Positions 8,921 through 17,796 of a stretch of 64,000 nucleotides of DNA are shown piece by piece. Within the stretch, counting starts at the first letter, position 1. Each line of letters opens with the position of its first letter. The notes under the pieces were generated by a model. It saw only the letters and a list, made by a program, of their open reading frames with translations. It was not told where the DNA came from and made no database searches. The stretch spans positions 1-64,000 of the forward strand of contig NZ_JAPIVO010000008.1 in the NCBI RefSeq assembly GCF_026239655.1. Reading direction: 5' to 3'. This DNA is from Pedobacter sp. MR2016-24. Lineage in GTDB: Bacteria; Bacteroidota; Bacteroidia; Sphingobacteriales; Sphingobacteriaceae. The translations under genes were made by a program, and so were the position numbers.

Positions 8921-9468
8921 TGGAGATTCTAAAATGGCAAAAGCTCTCTTCCAGGTATCTGGTAAAGGAGAAGTGGGCAACGTTGCGCGTAGATACTTGT
9001 AAATTACAAAATGGTACGGTAAAAGATGATTATTATGTGCTGGAGTACCCCGACTGGGCAAATGCCGTAGCACTGACAAAAGACAATAAAATAATTATGG
9101 TACGTCAGTACCGTCATGCAGCAGATATTATTTCACTGGAAGTACCGGGTGGCGTGATAGAGCCGGGAGAAGATCCTGTTCATGGCGTTAAAAGAGAACT
9201 TCAGGAAGAAACAGGTTATACGTTTGAAAGCTGTGAACTCGTTGCTACGCTATATCCTAATCCTGCGACCTCAAATAACCGAACTTTCACTTATCTATTA
9301 AAGGGAGGAGTAAGAACACATGAGCAACATCTTGATGAACATGAGATTCTGAATGTAGAAGAATATACAATAGATGAAGTAAAAGAATTTTTGGTGACAA
9401 ATAAGATAGACCAGGCTTTGCATGTCTCTGCCCTGTTTTATGGGTTGATGAAAATCAACGCGTTTTAA
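8920..9468 (+). CDS. Nudix hydrolase, ADP-ribose pyrophosphatase type
   Basis: The 182-residue protein has a complete Nudix box at about 77-99: GG..EPGE, then RELQEETGY with the metal-binding glutamates. The N-terminal beta domain, and the YRH and EVPGG residues before the box, fit ADP-sugar pyrophosphatases, which cleave ADP-ribose to AMP and ribose 5-phosphate. The exact substrate cannot be read from sequence alone. The ATG overlaps the preceding stop by one base. It converges with dnaA, six bases apart. Confidence 0.85.
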   Translation: MEILKWQKLSSRYLVKEKWATLRVDTCKLQNGTVKDDYYVLEYPDWANAVALTKDNKIIMVRQYRHAADIISLEVPGGVIEPGEDPVHGVKRELQEETGYTFESCELVATLYPNPATSNNRTFTYLLKGGVRTHEQHLDEHEILNVEEYTIDEVKEFLVTNKIDQALHVSALFYGLMKINAF

Positions 9469-9476
9469 AACGCGTT
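9457..9476. terminator. 20-bp perfect palindrome between the convergent Nudix and dnaA genes
   Basis: AACGCGTTTT followed directly by AAAACGCGTT forms a perfect palindrome that covers the stop codons of both convergent genes. Folded as RNA it gives an AACGCG stem with a short loop in either direction. No good T tract follows, so it may be a weak bidirectional terminator or a protein site. Confidence 0.45.
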
Positions 9477-10908
9477 AAGACATCTTCAGCTTTTTCTGGA
9501 TATCCTGTACATAAGTCTTGAATTTTTTGTCAGTCTCAATCAGGTCCTCCACCGTTTGGCAGGCATAAATCACCGTAGAATGGTCTCTACCGCCAAAGAA
9601 TGCACCGATAGTTTTCAAAGAGGATTTGGTATGGCTTTTAGACAGGTACATAGAGATTTGTCTGGCCTGCACAATTTCACGTTTACGTGTGGGCGATTTC
9701 ACCATCTCTACAGGGACTTCAAAATATTCGCATACCAGTTTTTGTATGAATTCCAGTGAGATCTCTTTAGTTGTATTTTTAATGAAATTCTTCAGCATCT
9801 GTTTGGCCAGTGAAATGTCAATATCTTTTTTGTTGAGCGTGGACTGGGCAAGTAGTGAAACCATTGCACCTTCCAGTTCGCGCACATTATTATCAATATT
9901 GTTAGCTACATATTCCACTACTTCCTCAGGAAGTTCGATTCCATCAGCGTACATTTTTTTGCGCAGGATAGCAATTCTGGTCTCCAGATCAGGAATCTGC
10001 AAATCTGCAGAAAGTCCCCATTTAAATCTGCTCAGCAATCTTTCTTCCAGTCCGGCTAAATCTTTTGGCGGTTTGTCAGAAGTCAGGATGATCTGTTTGC
10101 CCGACTGATGCAGGTGGTTGAAGATATGGAAAAAGATATCCTGTGTTTTCTCTTTGCCGGCAAAATTATGTACATCGTCCATAATGATGACATCCATTGC
10201 CTGGTAGAAATTCACAAAATCATTTATCGTATTGTTTTTTAGCGAGTCTACAAACTGCTGGCAGAACTTTTCGCAGGAAACATAAATGACCAGCTTATCA
10301 GGAGTAGTTCTTTTGATCTCATTCCCTATGGCCTGTGCAAGGTGGGTTTTACCCAAGCCTACTGTCCCATAAATCATCAGTGGATTAAATGAGGTACCTC
10401 CCGGTTTCGCCGCGACGGCATAACCGGCAGAACGTGCGAGACGGTTACAATCACCTTCAATATAATTATCAAAAGTATAATTGGAATTGAGCTGGGGATC
10501 TACATTTAGCTTTTTTAAGCCTGGTATAATAAATGGATTTTTGATATCCTTATTTATAGAAACAGGTATCGGCATAGATTGCAGTTTTGCTTCTGCCCCA
10601 TTACCATTTGATGGCATGTTTGTAGTGTATGGAGAACCGGTATTAGACGACTTATCTACAATGATATTGTATTCCAGCCTGCCTTCATCTCCAAGCTGCC
10701 TTTTTACAGTCTTTCTGAGAAGCCCTACATAGTGCTCTTCCAGCCATTCATAGAAGAATAAACTTGGTACTTGTATCGTCAAAACTTTACCATCTAATTT
10801 AAGGGCAGAAATCGGTTCGAACCATGTTTTGAAACTTTGGCCCGGAATGTTATCCTTAATTATCTGGAGACAGTTATTCCATACTTCAGTACAAGTTTTT
10901 TCCATCAT
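9475..10908 (-). CDS. dnaA: Chromosomal replication initiator protein DnaA
   Basis: The 477-residue protein has all four domains: the N-terminal oligomerisation domain (1-80), a variable linker (80-135), an AAA+ domain, and a C-terminal DNA-binding domain (about 382-470). The AAA+ domain has Walker A GTVGLGKT at 181-188 and Walker B VIIMDD at 240-245. The DNA-binding domain carries the DnaA signature GGRDHSTVIYA. It binds 9-bp DnaA boxes and opens the origin. Two Met codons start the frame and either could be used. Upstream DNA contains DnaA boxes, which suggests autoregulation or a nearby origin. Confidence 0.97.
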   Translation of the reverse strand: MMEKTCTEVWNNCLQIIKDNIPGQSFKTWFEPISALKLDGKVLTIQVPSLFFYEWLEEHYVGLLRKTVKRQLGDEGRLEYNIIVDKSSNTGSPYTTNMPSNGNGAEAKLQSMPIPVSINKDIKNPFIIPGLKKLNVDPQLNSNYTFDNYIEGDCNRLARSAGYAVAAKPGGTSFNPLMIYGTVGLGKTHLAQAIGNEIKRTTPDKLVIYVSCEKFCQQFVDSLKNNTINDFVNFYQAMDVIIMDDVHNFAGKEKTQDIFFHIFNHLHQSGKQIILTSDKPPKDLAGLEERLLSRFKWGLSADLQIPDLETRIAILRKKMYADGIELPEEVVEYVANNIDNNVRELEGAMVSLLAQSTLNKKDIDISLAKQMLKNFIKNTTKEISLEFIQKLVCEYFEVPVEMVKSPTRKREIVQARQISMYLSKSHTKSSLKTIGAFFGGRDHSTVIYACQTVEDLIETDKKFKTYVQDIQKKLKMS

Positions 10909-11111
10909 ATTTATAATAATTGTTGGTTTTTGAGTATGGGAAAGGCATATAAAATATGTGCTACCCGACTATCGAAGATTGAAAAAATTATCAACAAAAA
11001 AAACTAATATTTCATTTATTTAGTAAGTACCTAATCCGCAGAGCCATACCCTAGTTAACCTGAATTTTTTGTGTGGATAACTATTTTTTAACATTCTTTT
11101 AATAGTCTCCG
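10909..11111. promoter_or_regulatory. dnaA upstream region with DnaA boxes, possible origin
   Basis: This AT-rich 203-bp gap contains TGTGGATAA at 11072-11080, the exact reverse complement of the consensus DnaA box TTATCCACA, and TTATCAACA at 10988-10996 with one mismatch. A run of eight A follows the second box. This suits dnaA autoregulation and is compatible with oriC. Two boxes are fewer than a typical origin carries, and no cumulative skew could be computed here. Confidence 0.5.
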
Positions 11112-12659
11112 TTAATACTCCCCGAAAACATTTCTTAACACATCTGCAATTTCTCCTAAAGTCGCATAAGCCTCTACTGCTGTCAAAATATAAGGCATCA
11201 GATTTTCATTCGTTTTAGCCGCCTCAGTCAGCCTCAAGAGTGCAGCATTTACTGCTTCATTATCACGCTCTGTTTTTAAACATTTTATTTTATCAGATTG
11301 TATGGTCCTGATCGATTCATCTATCTGTAAAGTGTCAGTAATTCCCTCTTTTTCCTGGGTAAATTTATTCACACCCACAATGACCTGGCTGCCTTCTTCC
11401 ACAGCTACCTGGTAAGCATAAGCTGAAGCGGCAATCTCGTTTTGCATATAGCCATTTTCAATTGCACTGACAGCACCCCCCATGATATCAATCTTGTCAA
11501 TATACAACTGAGCGGCAACTTCAATTTCATTTGTCAGAGCCTCCACAAAATAAGATCCTGCGAGCGGATCTGCGGTTTCAGTTACACCACTTTCAAAAGC
11601 AATTACCTGCTGTGTGCGCAGAGCGATCTTTGCGGCAGCTTCTGTAGGCAGAGATAATGCTTCATCAAAGCCGTTGGTATGCAAGGACTGTGTCCCTCCC
11701 AGTACAGCTGCCATCGCCTGGTTGGTCACCCTTACAATATTGTTCATCGGTTGCTGCGCAGTGAGCGTAGAACCGCCCGTTTGGGTATGAAAACGTAACA
11801 TCTGTGCTTTCTCATCAGTAGCGCCAAGTTCTTTCGTGATTTTAGCCCACATTCGCCGTGCTGCACGGAATTTAGCAATCTCTTCGAAGAAATTATTATG
11901 GCAGTTGAAAAAGAAGGACAGGCGCTTTGCAAATATGTTGATATCTAATCCTTTTTCCAATGCAGCATTTAAATACGCTTTCCCATTGGCGAGGGTGAAG
12001 GCCAGTTCCTGGACCGCAGTGGATCCGGCTTCACGAATATGGTAGCCGGAGATGGATATGGTATTCCATTTGGGTACTTCCTTACTACAGTATTCGAAGA
12101 TATCAGTGATGAGCCGCATGGATGCTTTAGGGGGATAAATGTAGGTGCCTCTTGCTGCATATTCTTTCAGGATATCATTCTGAATAGTGCCCGATATTTT
12201 AGAGATATCTGCGCCCTGCTTTTTCGCCAGGGCAATGTACATGGCCAGTAAAACCGAAGCCGTCGCATTAATGGTCATGGAAGTCGTGATCTTTTCCAGT
12301 TCAATCCCTTCAAATAAAGTCTCCATGTCTTTCAGGGAATCAATCGCTACGCCCACCTTCCCTACTTCGCCATCAGACATTTCATGGTCGGAGTCATATC
12401 CAATCTGCGTAGGCAAATCGAACGCCACTGATAGTCCCATTGTGCCTTGTTTCAACAGATAATGGTAGCGCTGATTGGATTCTTCAGCGGTGCTGAAGCC
12501 TGCATATTGCCGCATGGTCCACAATCTGCCCCTGTACATATCTTTTTGAATTCCCCTTGTAAAAGGGAATGTTCCGGGCAGTTCATTTGTGGCTACAGCT
12601 TCAGTGTAGACTGGTTTGATCTCAATTCCTGAACTTGTGTTGAATTTTTTCTCTTCCAT
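11112..12659 (-). CDS. Methylmalonyl-CoA mutase family, catalytic subunit without B12 domain
   Basis: The 515-residue protein is the TIM-barrel half of an acyl-CoA mutase. TMRQYAGFSTAEESN carries the substrate-contacting Tyr52, and SISGYHIREAG carries His207, the residue near cobalamin. GGTQSLHTNGFDEAL is another family hallmark. It ends at VFGEY, exactly where single-chain mutases continue into the cobalamin-binding domain, so the B12-binding part must come from a separate protein. Methylmalonyl-CoA to succinyl-CoA interconversion is most likely; isobutyryl-CoA or a related substrate is possible. It lies 3 bp after a small membrane protein gene. Confidence 0.85.
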   Translation of the reverse strand: MEEKKFNTSSGIEIKPVYTEAVATNELPGTFPFTRGIQKDMYRGRLWTMRQYAGFSTAEESNQRYHYLLKQGTMGLSVAFDLPTQIGYDSDHEMSDGEVGKVGVAIDSLKDMETLFEGIELEKITTSMTINATASVLLAMYIALAKKQGADISKISGTIQNDILKEYAARGTYIYPPKASMRLITDIFEYCSKEVPKWNTISISGYHIREAGSTAVQELAFTLANGKAYLNAALEKGLDINIFAKRLSFFFNCHNNFFEEIAKFRAARRMWAKITKELGATDEKAQMLRFHTQTGGSTLTAQQPMNNIVRVTNQAMAAVLGGTQSLHTNGFDEALSLPTEAAAKIALRTQQVIAFESGVTETADPLAGSYFVEALTNEIEVAAQLYIDKIDIMGGAVSAIENGYMQNEIAASAYAYQVAVEEGSQVIVGVNKFTQEKEGITDTLQIDESIRTIQSDKIKCLKTERDNEAVNAALLRLTEAAKTNENLMPYILTAVEAYATLGEIADVLRNVFGEY

Positions 12660-12662
12660 TTT

Positions 12663-13193
12663 TTAAAATAACTGATGTATATCTCTTTTAATCAGTTCCT
12701 GTGTTAAATCGTACGGATTATCTGTAATCTCTGCCATATGCTGCAATACTTTTTTACTCAGTTCTGCGCCTGATGCTTCTGCAGGTAAACCTGATGTCGC
12801 ATTGTTGACCATCGCAATGGTATCATCCTTTAATTTACGGATAACATTCCAGCTTTCGCTGTTGATATACAATTGCTGCGTTACATTGTGCTGATATTCG
12901 GACCTGATTTCGGTTAAGATCAGCGATTGTAAAACGGCAGCCGAAATTCCCTGCTGGTACAGCCTCAAAAATAAGTTAGGTGGGTTTAGTCGTTCGATAA
13001 ATACAATCAACCGTTCATGTGCCTGTAAACGTAAAGGAAGCAGGTGTGCACGTTCTGCATGCCTGGCCTCAAAAGATTTTAAATTGAAATATCGCTGTGT
13101 ATCATTCTTCACAAAATAATAAGCTACTGCAAAAGTGATGGTACCGCCTACTGCTAAAATTGCGGCATGGGTGATAAAGTATTCTAAGTTCAT
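12663..13193 (-). CDS. Hypothetical single-pass membrane protein upstream of the mutase
   Basis: The 176-residue protein has one N-terminal membrane helix (about 9-30) followed by a long cytoplasmic helical domain containing LLPLRLQAHERLIVFIERL. I recall similar proteins next to mutase genes in Bacteroidota but cannot name a function. The 3-bp gap implies co-transcription and perhaps a membrane-linked role with the mutase. Confidence 0.65.
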   Translation of the reverse strand: MNLEYFITHAAILAVGGTITFAVAYYFVKNDTQRYFNLKSFEARHAERAHLLPLRLQAHERLIVFIERLNPPNLFLRLYQQGISAAVLQSLILTEIRSEYQHNVTQQLYINSESWNVIRKLKDDTIAMVNNATSGLPAEASGAELSKKVLQHMAEITDNPYDLTQELIKRDIHQLF

Positions 13194-13339
13194 CTTTTAA
13201 TTTATATCTAGTCCGGCAAAAATTACCCGAACAAAAATGTACATTTTTGACTGAATAATACTCATATTTTACAGCATAATCTTTACGCTCATCTGATAAT
13301 AGGCATTTAGTTATTTACAATGATTTAGCCAATATTATT

Positions 13340-13347
13340 TATATTTG
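13340..13347 (+). promoter_or_regulatory. Bacteroidota -7 promoter element for the IscA-type gene
   Basis: TATATTTG matches the TAnnTTTG box exactly and lies 22 bp before the ATG at 13369. An in-frame TTG inside this box (13345) could extend the ORF, but transcription would start downstream of it. No clear TTG -33 element is visible. Confidence 0.55.
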
Positions 13348-13368
13348 TTATTCCTAATTAGAGATAAC

Positions 13369-13722
13369 ATGAGTAATACAGTTGAAACAGCATTTGCACC
13401 GGTTTCCTTTACTGAAACTGCTGTAAAAGAACTTTTAAAATTAAAAGACCAACAGGAAATTGCTGAAGATTTTGGTTTGCGTGTTGGCGTTGAAGGTGGT
13501 GGTTGTTCAGGAATGAGCTATTTACTGGGCTTTGACCAGAAGAAAGACGGCGATCAGGAATTTATAATTGACGGGATGAAAATCTTTATGAATAAAGCGC
13601 ACCAGATGTATTTATTAGGAATGCAGGTAGACTGGCAGGATGGTTTGAATTCAAGAGGCTTTACTTTTAGTAATCCGAATGCAGACAGTACCTGCGGTTG
13701 CGGTACCAGTTTTTCGGTATAA
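13369..13722 (+). CDS. IscA/ErpA-type iron-sulfur cluster carrier
   Basis: The 117-residue A-type carrier has the three conserved cysteines: Cys46 in EGGGCSGMSY, and Cys109 and Cys111 in the C-terminal STCGCGTSF. These proteins hold Fe-S clusters or iron and pass them to apo-targets. The ATG at 13369 (MSNTVE) was chosen over the in-frame TTG at 13345, which overlaps the promoter box. A strong bidirectional terminator follows. It appears to be a single-gene unit without other isc or suf genes nearby. Confidence 0.92.
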   Translation: MSNTVETAFAPVSFTETAVKELLKLKDQQEIAEDFGLRVGVEGGGCSGMSYLLGFDQKKDGDQEFIIDGMKIFMNKAHQMYLLGMQVDWQDGLNSRGFTFSNPNADSTCGCGTSFSV

Positions 13723-13745
13723 ATCACATTTTTGGTGTAACATTT

Positions 13746-13779
13746 AAAAAGTCCTGTTGTCTTAACAACAGGACTTTTT
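13746..13779. terminator. Bidirectional Rho-independent terminator
   Basis: AAAAAGTCCTGTTGT (13746-13760) and its exact complement at 13765-13779 form a 15-bp stem with a CTTA loop. The A5 and T5 ends serve as T tracts in either direction. It ends the IscA-type gene transcript. Confidence 0.9.
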
Positions 13780-13812
13780 AAATTTATGCCCTCCCCCAAT
13801 TATACCTGAAAA

Positions 13813-15045
13813 ATGACTTATACAGAAAATGTAAGGCTTGCCCTCCAGTCTATCAAAAGTAACCGCCTGCGTACAATGCTCACAGCATTGATCATTGCCA
13901 TCGGCTTATCTGCATTGGTAGGTATTTTAACAACGCTGGACGCTGTTAAAAAAAGCATGACAGAAGCCTTTTCTAGTATGGGTGCTAATTCATTTACGAT
14001 CAGAAACAGGGGAACGGGAATCCGTATTGGTGGTTCAGGGGAGCGGCCTAAACCTTTTGCATCCATCCGTTATGAAGATGCTGCAGCCTTGAAAAAGCAG
14101 TTAGTTGCGCCGGCTACAGTAACGATGAGTGTGGCGGCAAGTTTTGAGGCGACAGCAAAATACAAGCTGGAAAAGACCAATCCAAATTTAGTGATCCGTG
14201 GAATAGATGAAAACGGGCTGGAAGCACAGGGTTTGGACCTTGCATCCGGAAGAAATATCAGTATTGCCGAAGCTGAACAGGGCACCAATGTATGCATTCT
14301 TGGCAGTGAAGTTGCCAGTTCATTATTCAAAAACGAATCGCCTATTGATAAAATAATCACTGCAGGAAATCATAGATTTAAGGTGATTGGTGTGCTGGTC
14401 AGCAAAGGATCGGGTATGGGGGCAAATACAGACCGATCTGTTTATATTCCTATCTACCGTGCCAAAGTGATCAATTCTAACGGAAATCCATCTTATACGC
14501 TTACGGTTATGGTGCACAACAATGAGCAAATGGAAAACGTGATTGGTGAGGCTACCGCAGAATTCCGTAATATCCGTAAGATTAAGATTAAGGACCCAAA
14601 TAATTTCGAGATTACCAAAAGTGACGCAGTAGCACAGACCTTATTTGAAAACCTGGCTTTTATTGCGATTGGCGGTGTGGCTATTGGTGTAATTACCTTA
14701 ATAGGTGCTTCGATAGGGCTGATGAACATCATGCTGGTATCGGTAACAGAGCGTACCCGGGAAATTGGTATCCGTAAGGCAATCGGCGCCACACCTTCGG
14801 TCATCCGGAAGCAGTTTTTGATAGAGGCAGTAGTAATTTGCCTGATGGGTGGTGCTATGGGGATTCTGTTTGGCATATTATTGGGTAATGCCATCTCCCT
14901 GATGATGGGTGGCTCATTCATCATACCATGGCTGTTTATTGTCGGCGGTTTTGGTTTGTGTGTAATGGTAGGTGTACTTTCAGGTTATTACCCTGCAAAA
15001 AAAGCGTCCAAGCTGGATCCTGTTGAGGCATTACGTTACGAATAA
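13813..15045 (+). CDS. MacB-like ABC transporter permease
   Basis: The 410-residue protein has the type VII ABC (MacB/FtsX) layout. A first membrane helix at about 22-42 is followed by a large periplasmic domain of about 220 residues and three C-terminal helices. The motif ERTREIGIRKAIGATPSVIR lies between helices two and three. Such permeases work with an ATPase (MacB/LolD type) in export or lipoprotein handling, but no ATPase gene adjoins, so it is an orphan here. The ATG lies 10 bp after AT-rich sequence following the upstream terminator. Confidence 0.88.
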   Translation: MTYTENVRLALQSIKSNRLRTMLTALIIAIGLSALVGILTTLDAVKKSMTEAFSSMGANSFTIRNRGTGIRIGGSGERPKPFASIRYEDAAALKKQLVAPATVTMSVAASFEATAKYKLEKTNPNLVIRGIDENGLEAQGLDLASGRNISIAEAEQGTNVCILGSEVASSLFKNESPIDKIITAGNHRFKVIGVLVSKGSGMGANTDRSVYIPIYRAKVINSNGNPSYTLTVMVHNNEQMENVIGEATAEFRNIRKIKIKDPNNFEITKSDAVAQTLFENLAFIAIGGVAIGVITLIGASIGLMNIMLVSVTERTREIGIRKAIGATPSVIRKQFLIEAVVICLMGGAMGILFGILLGNAISLMMGGSFIIPWLFIVGGFGLCVMVGVLSGYYPAKKASKLDPVEALRYE

Positions 15046-15060
15046 AGCCTGTAAATAAAG

Positions 15061-15084
15061 AGGGCCGGAATAAATCCCGGCCCT
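15061..15084. terminator. Probable terminator between convergent genes
   Basis: AGGGCCGG (15061-15068) pairs with CCGGCCCT (15077-15084) around an 8-base loop. The gap between the permease gene and rmlB is only 67 bp, so it could serve both strands. No clean T tract follows. Confidence 0.5.
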
Positions 15085-15112
15085 GCACATTCTATCTCAA
15101 GAAAATCTTGGT

Positions 15113-16165
15113 CTATCTTCCCTGGTATTGTTTATCGTAATATTTCTGGTAATTTCCAGAGGTTACATTTGTTAACCATTCTTCATTTTCCAGGTACCAT
15201 GATACTGTTTTATCCAGTCCTTCTTCGAACTGCAGGCTAGGCACCCAGTTTAATTTCTCCTGCAATTTTGTGGAGTCAATTGCATAACGTAAATCATGGC
15301 CCGCACGGTCAGTTACAAAAGTAATCAGCTTTGCTGATTCCCCTGGTTCGCGACCCAGCTTTTCGTCCATGATCTTGCATAATAAATGGATCAGGTCTAT
15401 ATTCTTCCACTCATTATGTCCGCCGATATTGTATGTTTCCCCGGTTTTTGCTTCATGGAAAATCACATCAATTGCACGCGCATGATCTTCTACCCATAAC
15501 CAGTCGCGGATATTTTCTCCCTTTCCATAAACAGGTACAGGAAGGTTGTTCTTGATATTATTGATCGCCAGCGGAATCAGTTTCTCAGGAAAATGGTGAG
15601 AACCATAATTATTTGAGCAGTTTGAAATCACAATATCAATTCCATAGGTATCATGATAAGCTCTAACAAAGTGATCAGATGAAGCTTTTGACGCAGAGTA
15701 AGGACTATGCGGATCATAACCGGTACTTTCAGTGAACATTCCTGTATCTCCTAAAGCACCATATACTTCATCAGTTGAAACATGATAGAAGCGTTTGGTC
15801 TCATAATCACCTTTCCAGAATTCCCTGGCAGAATTAAGTAAGTTAACAGTACCAATGACATTGGTCATCACAAATGCTGTAGGATCAGTAATTGACCTGT
15901 CTACATGCGATTCTGCCGCAAGGTGGATCACTGCATCAAAGTTCTCTGTCCTGAACAGCTCATTGATCTGCTCCGCATCTGTAATGTCAGCTTTGACGAA
16001 CCTGTAATTAGGCTGTGCTTCTATATCAGTCAGATTAGCCAGGTTACCAGCATAAGTTAACTTATCCAGATTCACAATCTCATAGTCAGGATATTTATTG
16101 ACAAACCTGCGTACGACGTGCGAGCCAATAAACCCTGCACCACCTGTTATTAAAATCTTCTTCAT
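15113..16165 (-). CDS. rmlB: dTDP-glucose 4,6-dehydratase
   Basis: The 350-residue extended short-chain dehydrogenase binds NAD through GGAGFIGSH (8-16). It has the catalytic triad Thr-Asp-Glu at 131-133 (STDEVYG) and YSASK at 156-160, the arrangement specific for 4,6-dehydratases. It makes dTDP-4-keto-6-deoxyglucose, the precursor of rhamnose and other deoxysugars. It is the last gene of a nucleotide-sugar run with galE, UDP-xylose synthase and ugd, which points to surface polysaccharide synthesis. The other rml genes are not beside it. Confidence 0.95.
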   Translation of the reverse strand: MKKILITGGAGFIGSHVVRRFVNKYPDYEIVNLDKLTYAGNLANLTDIEAQPNYRFVKADITDAEQINELFRTENFDAVIHLAAESHVDRSITDPTAFVMTNVIGTVNLLNSAREFWKGDYETKRFYHVSTDEVYGALGDTGMFTESTGYDPHSPYSASKASSDHFVRAYHDTYGIDIVISNCSNNYGSHHFPEKLIPLAINNIKNNLPVPVYGKGENIRDWLWVEDHARAIDVIFHEAKTGETYNIGGHNEWKNIDLIHLLCKIMDEKLGREPGESAKLITFVTDRAGHDLRYAIDSTKLQEKLNWVPSLQFEEGLDKTVSWYLENEEWLTNVTSGNYQKYYDKQYQGR

Positions 16166-16200
16166 TAATATTTATTTTAACCGTTTAAACAGTTGTAGTA

Positions 16201-16767
16201 TTATAATTCTTCCGGCAGCCCCAATTCAAGAGCAGCGTTTTCAAGCTTGTTTTCGGCAAGCTTATGTAATAGTTTATTAAATGGCGCCTTTAGATCGAAC
16301 TGCAGATCTTCATGCATTTTCTCATATTTTTTGTACAATGCAAGCGTTGTTCTCACAAAATAAGCCTTAAGCCGGTCGTTATATTTAGCTAAAGGTGAAA
16401 AAACACTTTCATTATAAGCGATGGGCATACTATTCAGCAAATGCAGGCGAAGATCAATTTCGGTATTCAAATCTTTAGTTACCTTGTAATGGTGGTTCAC
16501 CCTGCCATTTAACCTGCGCATCACCAGCAGCGCATCTTTCGAACTTCCTTTTCTGATTGCCCGGAGCACCGCTATGGCATCATCTATTTCTTCTGATAAA
16601 GATAAATAACGTCCTTCAAGATCAGCCTCGCCTTCCAAAAGTTTGAAATGAAGGTGCTCAGTGAGCACCTTATCTTTTGCAATCAGTCTGAGCAATAACT
16701 TGTCCTTTTCCTTTGCAGGGAGGGCTGTTATTGCAGCCTTGAGATCCTTATGATCTTTTAATAACAT
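16201..16767 (-). CDS. Hypothetical helical protein
   Basis: The 188-residue protein is predicted to be nearly all helical, soluble and rich in Lys and Leu, with the recurring pattern KxLLxRLIAKD near the start. I do not recognise a family. Its ATG abuts the galE stop without a gap, so it is translated from the nucleotide-sugar operon mRNA. Nothing in its sequence suggests a sugar-modifying enzyme. Confidence 0.65.
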   Translation of the reverse strand: MLLKDHKDLKAAITALPAKEKDKLLLRLIAKDKVLTEHLHFKLLEGEADLEGRYLSLSEEIDDAIAVLRAIRKGSSKDALLVMRRLNGRVNHHYKVTKDLNTEIDLRLHLLNSMPIAYNESVFSPLAKYNDRLKAYFVRTTLALYKKYEKMHEDLQFDLKAPFNKLLHKLAENKLENAALELGLPEEL

Positions 16768-17790
16768 CTAAAATGGGTTATCTTTCAAATATTTTTCCCA
16801 GTTCCAGGCAGAGCGCATCATTTCGTTAACGTCCAGTTCTGCTTTCCAGCCCAGGCCTTCGGCCGATTTGGTTACATCACCATATACCTGTTCTACATCA
16901 CCTTCACGTCTCGGACCAATAGCGTAATTCAGCTTTTCACCGGTCGACTCCTCAAAGGCTTGTATAATCTGCAATACGGATGAGCCTTTTCCTGTTCCCA
17001 GGTTAAAAACTTCATAATTGCTTTCTGCCACTGCACTTTCCATTCTTTTAATAGCAGCAACATGCGCCTTTGCTAAATCTACCACATGGATATAATCTCT
17101 TACGGCACTGCCATCGGGCGTGTTATAATCGTTACCAAAAACAGTAATCGGACCACGTTTACCTATGGCCGACTGTGTAATGAAAGGTACCAGATTTTGT
17201 GGGACACCGATTGGCAGTTCACCAATTAATGCCGAACTATGCGCCCCTACAGGATTAAAATATCGCAATGAGGTCACTTTCAGTTCAGGCGTTACCTTAC
17301 AGGTATCAATAAGAATTTCTTCTGCGATCTGTTTCGTATTGCCATAGGGTGACTCCGCTTTTTTAACCGCAGCATCTTCCGTTACCGGCAAGCTATCTGG
17401 CTGACCATATACGGTGCATGAAGAAGAGAATACCAGGTTAACTTTACTTTTGAATGCATTGATCAGGTTGATCAGCGAATAAAAGTTGTTCCTGTAATAT
17501 TTTAAAGGCTGCTGTACAGATTCTCCAACTGCTTTAAAAGCAGCAAAGTGAATTACACCCGTAATTTCCGGATGCTGAGCAACAAATTCAAATACCGCTT
17601 TTTCATCACAAAGATCCAGTTCAACAAACTCCGGTGCCTGACCAGTAATTGTTTCCAGTTGCGTTAATATCTTACTGCTGGAATTGGAGAAGTCATCCAG
17701 TAGAATAACTTCGTATCCTGCATTAAACAATTCAACTGCGGTATGGGAACCAATAAATCCTGTTCCCCCTGTTACCAATATTTTAGCCAT
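16768..17790 (-). CDS. galE: UDP-glucose 4-epimerase
   Basis: The 340-residue protein has NAD-binding GGTGFIGSH at 8-16, SSSCTVYG carrying the catalytic Ser/Thr, and YGNTK with Tyr149 and Lys153. It interconverts UDP-glucose and UDP-galactose. Length and motifs are standard for the enzyme. It sits 6 bp after the UDP-xylose synthase gene in the same operon. Confidence 0.94.
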   Translation of the reverse strand: MAKILVTGGTGFIGSHTAVELFNAGYEVILLDDFSNSSSKILTQLETITGQAPEFVELDLCDEKAVFEFVAQHPEITGVIHFAAFKAVGESVQQPLKYYRNNFYSLINLINAFKSKVNLVFSSSCTVYGQPDSLPVTEDAAVKKAESPYGNTKQIAEEILIDTCKVTPELKVTSLRYFNPVGAHSSALIGELPIGVPQNLVPFITQSAIGKRGPITVFGNDYNTPDGSAVRDYIHVVDLAKAHVAAIKRMESAVAESNYEVFNLGTGKGSSVLQIIQAFEESTGEKLNYAIGPRREGDVEQVYGDVTKSAEGLGWKAELDVNEMMRSAWNWEKYLKDNPF

Positions 17791-17796
17791 GTATGA

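Noticed and set aside
13345..13368. TTG start of the IscA-type gene
   Set aside because: It falls within the TATATTTG promoter element, so it would not be in the transcript.
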